Positions 18,570 through 26,373 of a stretch of 64,000 nucleotides of DNA are shown here, piece after piece. The number at the start of each line of letters is the position of its first letter. Position 1 is the first letter of the stretch. Made by a program: the position numbers and the translations under genes. This DNA comes from Mucilaginibacter sp. OK268 (GTDB lineage Bacteria > Bacteroidota > Bacteroidia > Sphingobacteriales > Sphingobacteriaceae), in contig NZ_FNJV01000001.1 of NCBI RefSeq assembly GCF_900103125.1, forward strand, positions 1,240,001 to 1,304,000, given 5' to 3'. The notes beneath the pieces are model-generated. The model searched no databases, was not told where the DNA came from, and saw only the letters and a list, made by a program, of their open reading frames with translations.

Positions 18570-19115
18570 TTAATTTCTACTTGGGAAAATGCCTTGTAAG
18601 GTTATAATATAATATAGTGCGAGATAGGGCTGCATGATGGGAAATGGCTGATTGCCGCCACCTCCGGATATACTAAGGGGCCCTAATGGTGTATTAGGTG
18701 CGTTAGTGGTGTATATCTTTTCGGTAGTAGCATTTGGCCCTGAACCCGTTGTTGGACCTTTAGCCAGATAGGTGGTATTGCTGGGGGTACCTGTAGTGCC
18801 GGCAGCATTATTCACATTAAGTGTATGTGAGTGAGCAGGCAAATTGTTACTTAACAGAGTAATGGTTTCTGAGCCACCGATTTGTCCTTCTACATAAGGT
18901 GATAAACCGGGCCCTTGTCCCTGCCCGATAGCCGTACGGCCACGCAGATCAGGTAACGCGAAAGTGGTAGTGCCATTGCCTCCGTAGGTGGTTCCCAAAA
19001 GAGAAAATACAGCGGTGTTTTGTGCAATTGACATCAGTTGCCCTTCACAGGATGCAAAACCGCGGGGCGCAAAATTGCCCGCGAATAAAAAAATCATGGC
19101 TAAGTCGGCTTCCAT
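18570..19115 (-). CDS. Phage tail collar domain protein (microcystin-dependent-protein-like)
   Basis: 181 residues from the ATG at 19115; an ATG nine codons upstream (19142) is in frame, but the family normally begins just before the LFAGNFAPRG motif. The N-terminal half is a clear Tail Collar domain: FLFAGNFAPRGFASCEGQ, LLGTTYGGNGTTTFALPDLRGR, then the LPAHSHTLNV motif. The C-terminal half is Gly/Thr/Asn-rich and ends in the YLALYYIITLQGIFP signature of MdpB-like proteins. Such genes occur outside prophages in many bacteria; no other phage gene is near. It is the first gene of the leftward four-gene operon ending with porP. Confidence 0.88.
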   Translation of the reverse strand: MEADLAMIFLFAGNFAPRGFASCEGQLMSIAQNTAVFSLLGTTYGGNGTTTFALPDLRGRTAIGQGQGPGLSPYVEGQIGGSETITLLSNNLPAHSHTLNVNNAAGTTGTPSNTTYLAKGPTTGSGPNATTEKIYTTNAPNTPLGPLSISGGGGNQPFPIMQPYLALYYIITLQGIFPSRN

Positions 19116-19289
19116 AAGTGTAAGTATTTTAGGTTTAAACAATATTAAGAATAATTTTGGAAATTAAGACCAAAAAAAATATTAATTTTAGTACAAAATG
19201 TCCACAAAATCAATCACTTAGCCTTTTATAAAGAGCAAGTTAAAAGTTTTTCCATTAACGTAATTTATACAACCTAAATCGTAATTTTT

Positions 19290-20243
19290 ATGAACAAACA
19301 GCGACGATTATTTCTTAATCAGATGTCATTGATGGCCGGAATTGCAGCTTTAAATCGGCCGCTGACCTCCATGGCCTCGATTAGTAAGCGTATTTATACA
19401 TTACATTTAGCGCAGCATGCTGTTACCATTTATCATACGAATGATCTGCATGGAAAAATAAATGCCGTTTATAATAATACGGGAGGTATTAATCATATAA
19501 AAAGCATACTCCTGAAACAGGAGACCAGCGGATTACTGCTGGATGCCGGTGGTTTTTTAGATAGCACCCCAAGTTTAGCCCAGCAACAAAGTGTGATACA
19601 TGCCATGAACCAGATGGGGTACCATGCTGTTACCGTGGGTGATCATGAGCTGGCAAATGGGCAGGCACATTTGGCGGCACTCGCCCCGCTGATGAATTTT
19701 AAACTGGTAAATTGTAATTACCGGTTTGATGATAATTTAAGTAAATGGGTAAAACCATACCTTATTATATATAGTGGTAAATTTAAAGTAGGTATTACAG
19801 GTGTTGGGTGCCAGGTTCAGGGTGTTTTGTATCATGATGCTATACAAAGTGCCAACCAAATGGCTGCTTTATTGAAAGAAAAAGAAAAATGCGATATGGT
19901 GATCTGCCTGTCGCACCTGGGCTACAAACAAACAGGCGATACACCCGATAATAAAAAGCTGGCCCGGCAATCTGAACATATTGATATGATCATTGGGGGG
20001 CATAACCGCAAACTTACCGGGGAGCCTATTATATTACTCAATAAACGGAAACATGAGGTTGTTTTGACTCAGGCCGCCTGGGATGGGCTGATGATAGGCA
20101 AAACTGAATTTGCTTTTGAAAACGGGAAACAAAAATGTGGTTTAAAAGCACGATACCTGATAGCAGCCCCTCCAGCAAAACAAACTTTTGCAGATTCTTT
20201 TGCAGCAATTCGTTTAAAAGAAAATTTGCCTAAAAATGTGTAA
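19290..20243 (+). CDS. 5'-nucleotidase-like metallophosphatase domain protein with eroded metal-binding motifs
   Basis: 317 residues. The N-terminus has a Tat-like signal (QRRLFLNQMSLMAG, 4-17). The UshA/5'-nucleotidase phosphatase fold is recognisable: HTNDLHG (D52, H54), LLLDAGGFLD, VTVGDHELANG, ICLSHLG (H209) and IIGGHNRKL. Three of the five metal or active-site positions are changed. The bridging Asp of the usual DAGD is G88; the Asn of GNHE is D118; the last His of GHNH is R240. The C-terminal nucleotide-recognition domain of full-length enzymes is absent. Catalysis is therefore doubtful; a binding role is an inference. It heads a rightward operon with the hydroxylase (50 bp gap) and is divergent from the tail-collar gene. 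Confidence 0.8.
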   Translation: MNKQRRLFLNQMSLMAGIAALNRPLTSMASISKRIYTLHLAQHAVTIYHTNDLHGKINAVYNNTGGINHIKSILLKQETSGLLLDAGGFLDSTPSLAQQQSVIHAMNQMGYHAVTVGDHELANGQAHLAALAPLMNFKLVNCNYRFDDNLSKWVKPYLIIYSGKFKVGITGVGCQVQGVLYHDAIQSANQMAALLKEKEKCDMVICLSHLGYKQTGDTPDNKKLARQSEHIDMIIGGHNRKLTGEPIILLNKRKHEVVLTQAAWDGLMIGKTEFAFENGKQKCGLKARYLIAAPPAKQTFADSFAAIRLKENLPKNV

Positions 20244-20293
20244 TAAACAAAACATAGGACGTACTCCTCAACAGAACTTTCCGCTTAAATAAT

Positions 20294-20986
20294 ATGATTA
20301 TCCGTTACGCGAGGTTACCCTTACCATTTGATGCAAAAACGATGCAAACCGAGCTATTGGCTCTTGGTGGCGAATGGCAGGAGCATTTCAATACTTTTTA
20401 TTACGAGGGATCCTGGACCGTACTGGCCCTGCGGTCGCCAGGAGGAGGTCGTAAAAATATTATCCCTGATCTGATGGTCGATGCCAATTATCAGGATACT
20501 TCATTGATGCCCCGTTTTCCTTCGGTAAAACAGCTCCTAGCGGGCCTGGATTGTCCGGTGATGTCTGTGCGTTTTTTAAAACTGCAGGCAGGCGCGATCA
20601 TTAAACAGCACCGTGATAATGAGCTGGCTTTTGAAAAAGGGGAGGCCCGGCTGCATTTTCCGGTTATTACCAACCAGCAGGTATTGTTTTATATTGAAAA
20701 TGAACGTATTCCTTTGCAGGAGGGCGAATCCTGGTATGTCAATGCCAATTTACCACACAGAGTATCAAACGAAGGCACTACAGACAGGGTCCATCTGATT
20801 ATTGATTGCAAAGTAAATGACTGGCTCACCCGGATCATCAATCAATCGGATACGATATCATTTAAAAAAGAAAATACAGGGAGTGACCTGTTAATGATGA
20901 TCAAAGAATTACGGCTGCAAAATACAACCGCCTCCCATAAATTAGCTGCTGAACTAGAGCAACAGTTGAGCGCTACTGCTATTTAG
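20294..20986 (+). CDS. Aspartyl/asparaginyl beta-hydroxylase family Fe(II)/2-oxoglutarate dioxygenase
   Basis: 230 residues, no signal peptide, so cytosolic. The double-stranded beta-helix ligands are visible: H106-R-D108 (iron), H155 in LPHRVSN (iron), and R165 in DRVHLIID (2-oxoglutarate carboxylate). RLHFPVITN is the characteristic strand between them. Family members hydroxylate Asp/Asn side chains in proteins or peptides, and some act on free amino acids. The C-terminal ~50 residues are helical and not part of the core. The stop codon abuts the ATG of the sulfotransferase with no gap, suggesting translational coupling and a shared substrate. Confidence 0.87.
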   Translation: MIIRYARLPLPFDAKTMQTELLALGGEWQEHFNTFYYEGSWTVLALRSPGGGRKNIIPDLMVDANYQDTSLMPRFPSVKQLLAGLDCPVMSVRFLKLQAGAIIKQHRDNELAFEKGEARLHFPVITNQQVLFYIENERIPLQEGESWYVNANLPHRVSNEGTTDRVHLIIDCKVNDWLTRIINQSDTISFKKENTGSDLLMMIKELRLQNTTASHKLAAELEQQLSATAI

Positions 20987-21958
20987 ATGAATATGGACAA
21001 ATTTCCTCTTAAAAACTGGATCCCATATAAATTGGTAAACCTGCAGGGCCAAATATACTGCCGCTGGTTAAATGCTTTTAATAAAACATTTACCGAACCT
21101 TTTTTTGATGAAACCATTTTGAAGCTTAGAGGGCTCAACAGCGCTCATTCCGCTATATCGTCGGTAAGTGATCTCTCCATGTTGGAGGAATGGGTAGGTG
21201 GTTTAAATTCTGTCGAACCAACAGCTTTCATTTTTCATATTTCACGCTGTGGCTCCACGCTTGTTTCGCAATTGCTGGCCACATCAGATCAGCACATCGT
21301 ACTCCCGGAAGTCCCATTTTTTGATGACTTGCTTCGGTTGCCATACCAACATACCGGTTTTAGTCCAAAAGATGCTTCCAGCTTATTGATGACCGCTGTT
21401 AAGTATTATGGCCAAAAGAGGACGGGCCGCGAGCAGCATTTAATAATTAAAGCCGACAGCTGGCACATGTTTTTTTATGAGCAGTTACGGCCGCTTTACC
21501 CAACTGCACCTTTTATTTTGATGTACCGTGATCCGAATGAAGTGTTTAGCTCGCTCAAAAGGATCCCGGGTTTGCAGTCGGTACCGGGCCTGATCGAACC
21601 CGAAGTATTGGGATTTGCTGCTGAGGAAGAAGTACCGCAAGCCCTGGATATTTACATTGCAAAGTTGCTTGAAAAATATTTGCAGCAATATCTTAAGATC
21701 ATAACAACTGACAATCACTTTCTGCTTCTTAATTATAGCGAAAGGGCTATTCCCATGATTAAAAAGATAGCCGATTTTGCCCATATAACTCTTAGTCGGC
21801 AGGATCTGGTGGATATGGATGAAAGAAGCCGTTATCATTCCAAAAAACCAGGAGAAACGTTTTCTGAAATAAGCCCGGCAGCCACACCACTATGTCTTCG
21901 CAAAGCCATGGAGCTTTATAAAGAACTGGAAGAAAGAAGAAAGGCTATTTTGGTTTGA
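20987..21958 (+). CDS. PAPS-dependent sulfotransferase family protein
   Basis: 323 residues, no signal peptide. The 5'-phosphosulfate-binding loop is seen as ISRCGSTLVSQ (S86-R-C-G-S-T91) after a hydrophobic strand, and the 3'-phosphate-binding site as YRDPNEVFSSL (R181, D182). The family moves sulfate from PAPS to a hydroxyl (or amine) on sugars, lipids or peptides. An unusual N-terminal ~75 residues precede the P-loop-like motif. Because the gene begins at the base after the hydroxylase stop, a plausible but unproven order is hydroxylation followed by O-sulfation of the new hydroxyl. A second possibility is direct tyrosine or sugar sulfation. Confidence 0.82.
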   Translation: MNMDKFPLKNWIPYKLVNLQGQIYCRWLNAFNKTFTEPFFDETILKLRGLNSAHSAISSVSDLSMLEEWVGGLNSVEPTAFIFHISRCGSTLVSQLLATSDQHIVLPEVPFFDDLLRLPYQHTGFSPKDASSLLMTAVKYYGQKRTGREQHLIIKADSWHMFFYEQLRPLYPTAPFILMYRDPNEVFSSLKRIPGLQSVPGLIEPEVLGFAAEEEVPQALDIYIAKLLEKYLQQYLKIITTDNHFLLLNYSERAIPMIKKIADFAHITLSRQDLVDMDERSRYHSKKPGETFSEISPAATPLCLRKAMELYKELEERRKAILV

Positions 21959-21966
21959 TTTATTTT

Positions 21967-22032
21967 ATGGAACAGATGACTTACGAGTATTTTGATATCA
22001 ATCAAAAGGTAATGGCTAATAGTTTATTATAA
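21967..22032 (+). CDS. Possible 21-residue peptide gene downstream of the sulfotransferase
   Basis: An ATG eight bases after the sulfotransferase stop opens a frame of 21 codons ending in TAA at 22032, overlapping the 3' end of mgtE by 6 bp. The peptide includes the acidic, tyrosine-bearing stretch TYEYFDIN, a composition resembling tyrosine-sulfation contexts and containing Asp/Asn. Its length is within chance expectation, there is no Shine-Dalgarno signal and no leader-like motif, so it may be meaningless. Confidence 0.2.
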   Translation: MEQMTYEYFDINQKVMANSLL

Positions 22033-23409
22033 CAAAGTCCCTTTTAGCATAATGGCGGCTATACTAAAATAAATAACCAACCCGGTTACATCCACCAAAG
22101 TGGCTACAAATGGGGCTGAAGATGTCGCAGGATCCAATTTTAATCTTTTTAATACCATCGGTATCATGGAACCGCTTAAAGTTCCCCATAATACGATCCC
22201 GATGAGGGAGAAAAATATGGTGATAGCCATGAGCTGCCAATGTTGTCCGTAATTATACCAGTGTAAATATTGCCAGAGGGTAATGCGCAAAAAGCCGATG
22301 GTTCCTAAGATAGTACCCAGGCATAAGCCCGATAATATTTCCCGGCGCATCACATACCACCAATCTTTTACCGATAGTTCTTTTACCGCCATAGCCCTGA
22401 TGATGAGCGTCGCCGCCTGTGAGCCGCTGTTGCCACCACTAGAAATAACCAAAGGAACAAACAGGGCCAGTACCACCGCCTTGGCAATTTCAACCTCAAA
22501 ATAACCCATGGCGGTTGCCGTTAGCATCTCGCTTAAAAACAAGATGATGAGCCACCCCGCCCTTTTCCTGATCAGCGAGAAGATGGGGGTATGCACATAG
22601 GGATATTCCAAAGATTCCAGACCACCAAAACGCTGCATTTCGCGCGTATCCCGCTGTTCTTCTACATCCAGCACATCATCAATACTCACCAGGCCTAATA
22701 ACAGATCATCATTATTAACCACAGGCAGCGCTGTACGGTCATACTCTTTAAATTTAGCAATTGCTTCCTCCGTACTTTCTTCCATACGCAGCTGTAAACA
22801 AACCCCGTCCATAATATCGCGGATCAGTTTGTTGGGCTCATTCAATACCAGGCGCCTCACGGGGATATCATCCAATAATTTACCCTGGTCGTCCACTACA
22901 TAGATCACGTTGGCAATATCAGTATCCGCATGGTTTTTTCGTAAATACTCATTGGCTTCGGCAATGGTCATATCAGCTTTTACGGTGGCAAAATCATTGT
23001 TAACCAGGCGCGCGATACTTTGCCGGGGATAGCCCAGCGTATCCTGTGTTTCTTTTTTATGCTCATCATCCAGGTACTCCAGGTAGTTTGACCGTTCCAG
23101 CGTATTTAACGAAATAAAAAAGCTGTAGCGGTCGGTAGAGTTCAACTGGTTCAGGATCCTGGCCGATTCTACTGGTGGTAAACGCTGAATGATCTTTCGC
23201 TGTAAGAAATGGGTGATATAAGGAAATAAGGTTACTTTTTTCTTATCGGCGAAGGCTTCGAAAGAACTAAACGCGGTATCGGCAGGGAGGGAGTTTAATA
23301 TTTTAGCAACATCCGTAGGGTGGATCTCGGTATTTGTTCCTTTATAAAACAACGACTTTAGATCGCCACTGATGATTTTATCCTTGATTTCTGTTAAATT
23401 CATAGACAT
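22027..23409 (-). CDS. mgtE: Magnesium transporter MgtE
   Basis: 460 residues with the complete MgtE order: an N-terminal helical superhelix domain (~1-135), paired CBS domains (~140-265, including LPVVNNDDLLLGLVSIDDVLDVE), a plug helix, and five transmembrane helices from ~285. The pore signatures LVISSGGNSGSQAATLIIRA and DPATSSAPFVATLVDVTGL are intact. It imports Mg2+ (sometimes Co2+) through a homodimeric channel gated by Mg2+ on the CBS domains. It is a single gene, convergent with the sulfotransferase operon and divergent from the GH116 gene. I see no obvious Mg2+ riboswitch upstream. Confidence 0.95.
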   Translation of the reverse strand: MSMNLTEIKDKIISGDLKSLFYKGTNTEIHPTDVAKILNSLPADTAFSSFEAFADKKKVTLFPYITHFLQRKIIQRLPPVESARILNQLNSTDRYSFFISLNTLERSNYLEYLDDEHKKETQDTLGYPRQSIARLVNNDFATVKADMTIAEANEYLRKNHADTDIANVIYVVDDQGKLLDDIPVRRLVLNEPNKLIRDIMDGVCLQLRMEESTEEAIAKFKEYDRTALPVVNNDDLLLGLVSIDDVLDVEEQRDTREMQRFGGLESLEYPYVHTPIFSLIRKRAGWLIILFLSEMLTATAMGYFEVEIAKAVVLALFVPLVISSGGNSGSQAATLIIRAMAVKELSVKDWWYVMRREILSGLCLGTILGTIGFLRITLWQYLHWYNYGQHWQLMAITIFFSLIGIVLWGTLSGSMIPMVLKRLKLDPATSSAPFVATLVDVTGLVIYFSIAAIMLKGTLL

Positions 23410-23516
23410 GGGTTATAGCTAAACGAATATATTCAGTTATACTTTAATACCCAACACAAATCATTTTATTGAGATTTAAATATCCTGACTTATTGCTCCC
23501 TGATTTTATTATCACG

Positions 23517-23526
23517 CAAACGTTTG
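23517..23526. promoter_or_regulatory. LacI-family-like operator (CAAACGTTTG) upstream of GH116
   Basis: A perfect 10 bp palindrome centred on CG, the hallmark of LacI/GalR operators, lies 98 bp before the GH116 ATG. The same half sites (GCAAACGTTT) form the palindrome next to the LacI gene at 47.9 kb, so that regulator may control this gene. The same 10-mer also occurs inside the GH116 coding region at 25412-25421, so chance occurrence is possible. Confidence 0.45.
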
Positions 23527-23623
23527 TTTAATAACCATATATCCTGTTGATAATATTGATATTAGAAACTGCCAAATCTGGGTTTAAATCCAAGCGATTA
23601 AATCCTGGAAAACCTATTGAAAC

Positions 23624-26343
23624 ATGCAGAAGAAACCCATCCACCGCAGAGATTTTATTAAAAAACAGGCTTGTTGACAGCTGGCTTAGCTGCTGTACAG
23701 TTCCCGGCATGGAGCAAGGGTCTATTTAAACAAGACTATCCGTTGCATAATATACCGGTACAGAAAAATATTGACCCTGCATGGGTAAAATCGTTGTACA
23801 ATCGTGGCGAAATAACGGCATATTATAAAAGCAAAAACGAACTTAAATATATAGGCATGCCCGTTGGTGGCCTGCATGCTGGAACGGTTTATGCCGGTGG
23901 CGATGGCAGGCTTTGGCTATGGCAAATTTACAACGAAACCTTTGAGGGCAGTCATGAAGGTATTGAACCCAAAGCCGTAAAATGGAACGACGGCACGTCA
24001 GAACGAACCATACGGGCAAGGGACGGTTCGGCCTATATAGAGCCTGCTATAGCTGATAATCTGCGGGTATTGGAGCAAGGCTTCGCCATAAAAGTAATTG
24101 TTGATGGGAAAACGTTTATTAAAGAACTGAACGAAGATCAGTGGGAAGAGATCATCTTTAAACCGGCATACCCCTTAGCCACGGTAGAGTACAAGAGTAA
24201 GGATTTCCCGGTAGCTGTGAGTTTAAAAATATACTCGCCATTTATTCCCCTCGATGCCGAAAACTCGGCCTTGCCGGCTACTATTTTAAGGCTTACCGTA
24301 AACAATACCACCAATAGCCATATCCAGGTTTCGTTACTGGGCTGGATGGAGAACGGGGCCAATAAACTTTCCGGAAAGGAAGGCACAGGTAAGCGTGTTA
24401 ATCAAGTGTCGACCGCGGCTAAATCAACCAGCGTGTTTTCGTCATTTGATACAACTAATGAAGAATTGAGAAAAGTGCCGGATAGCGGTACCATGTCTTT
24501 TACCTTGCACAATAGTAACGGTAAAGCCATAGCCAGCATATCACCCTGGCCGGTTACCGGCCAGCACTTTGATCTGCCTGCTACCTCATCAGCAAGCGCA
24601 GATGCGCCTGAAAAACTCGTGGGTGGTATTTCCTTCCAACAGGATCTTGCACCCGGCAAATCACTCACTGCCGATTATTCCATCTGCTGGCATTTTAATA
24701 ATCCGCACCCGAAACTGAAAAATTTAGTAAAAGATGCGGAGGCCGGTTTTCACTACGGTGCACGTTTTAAAGATGCGCAGGAGGTAAGCCGGTACCTGGA
24801 TACCAACTTTGAAAAATTAAGTACTGCAACGGAACTGTGGAGTACCACCTGGAACAACTCCACATTGCCGCATTGGTTCCTGGAGCGCACCTTTGTCAAT
24901 ATAGGTACGCTGGCAACGGCCAATACCTATCGTTTTGCAGATGGCCGCTTTTGGAGCTGGGAAGGGGTGGGAGCCTGCCCGGGTACCTGTACACACGTAT
25001 GGCAATACGCGCATTCGGTTGCCCGTATATTTCCGGAACTGGAAAGAGACCTCCGGCAGCGGGTTGACCTTGGGGTTGGTTTTAAAGAAGATACCGGGGC
25101 TATTCTTTTCCGGGGCGAAGATGAAACTCACCCGGCTATTGACGGGCAGGCCGGAACCATATTACGCTTTTACCGGGAACATCAGATGAGCGCCGATAAT
25201 ACCTTTCTGCAAAGCAACTGGTCTAAAATAAAAAAGGTAGTGCAGTTTATGCTGGCCCAGGATAAGAATGGCGATGGCATGACTGATAGTCCTATGGAAA
25301 ATACACTGGATGCGGTGTGGGAAGGTGAAATTGCCTGGATAGTTGGCCTGTGTATAGCCGCCGCCAGTGCAGCCCATGCCATGGCTGTTGAGATGAACGA
25401 CCATCCCTTTGCAAACGTTTGTGAGAAATATGTAAATGATGGCAGCAAAAACATGGAGCAGGAATTGTTCAACGGCGAATATTTTATCCACCGCGCAGAC
25501 GCGATAAAGGGGCGTAAAGAACTGGGCTCCTACAATACCTGTCATATCGACCAGGTTTACGGGCAAAGCTGGGCCTTCCAGGTTGGCTTGCCACGCATCA
25601 TCAGTAAGGAGAAATCGATATCGGCATTGAAGGCTTTATGGAAATACAATTTTACCATGGATGTGGGGCCCTATATCAAAACTCATATTGGAGGCAGGCC
25701 TTATGCCTTACCAGGCGAAGGCGGGATGATCATGAATACCAATCCGCATAATGAACCCAACCCTTACGGCGAAAATACCACCTGGCAATTGGGCTATTTC
25801 CATGAATGTATGAGCGGTTTTGAACACCAGGTAGCCGCCCACCTGATGGCTGAAGGTATGGTGGACGAAAGCCTGATACTTACCCGGGTTATCCATGATC
25901 GTTACCATGCCGCCAAAAGAAACCCTTTTAACGAAATAGAATGCAGCGACCATTACGCCCGTGCCATGGCCAGTTACGGCACGTTTATCAGTGCCTGTGG
26001 CTTTGCCTGCCACGGCCCGAAGGCTTATATCAAATTCGCCCCAAAATGGAACAGCACTCATTTTAAAGCGCCTTTCACCGCTGCCGAAGGATGGGGTACC
26101 TACAGCCAAAAACAAGCAGGAACAAAACAAAGCCACAGCCTGGAATTGAAATATGGTGAATTGAAGCTTAATGACATCGCTTTTGAACAAATAGCCGGAA
26201 GCCAAATAAATTCCGTAGCGGTAAAGCTGGGTAATGCCAATATCCCTTTCGCTTTTAAACGGGATGGTATCAACTTGTTCTTATCCTTCGATAAAACGAT
26301 AACCATCCTCACAGATCAAACTTTAAATATCATTTTTTCCTGA
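23624..26343 (+). CDS. Secreted GH116 glycoside hydrolase (glucosylceramidase/beta-glucosidase type), frameshifted in the Tat leader
   Basis: The intact frame runs from 23671 to 26343, with only a TTG at its 5' end. Upstream, ATG 23624 encodes a Tat leader (KPIHRRDFIKK) in another frame. Adding one base to the A6 tract at 23660-23665 would join them as RRDFIKKTGLLTAGLAA, giving about 906 residues. The mature protein shows the GH116 layout: an N-terminal beta-sandwich (~50-390), with YIGMPVGGLHAG near its start, and an (alpha/alpha)6 barrel (~400-810). Barrel motifs include CPGTCTHVWQYAHS and CHIDQVYGQSWA; the Asp of the latter lies where the family acid/base is expected. GH116 enzymes release beta-linked glucose from glucosylceramide, or glucose, xylose or GlcNAc from other glycosides. 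It heads a rightward run of glycosidase genes. Confidence 0.85.
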
Positions 26344-26373
26344 TCACCATCAACAGAAACATTAAACAATAGC

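Noticed and set aside
18570-19115. Tail-collar gene as evidence for a prophage or contractile injection system
   Set aside because: No sheath, tube, baseplate, portal or integrase gene lies near; neighbours are T9SS and modifying enzymes, so a stand-alone MdpB-like protein is more likely.
23410-23623. Possible magnesium riboswitch between mgtE and GH116
   Set aside because: No M-box-like conserved blocks or long stems were seen on the mgtE strand; the only feature is the CAAACGTTTG palindrome.
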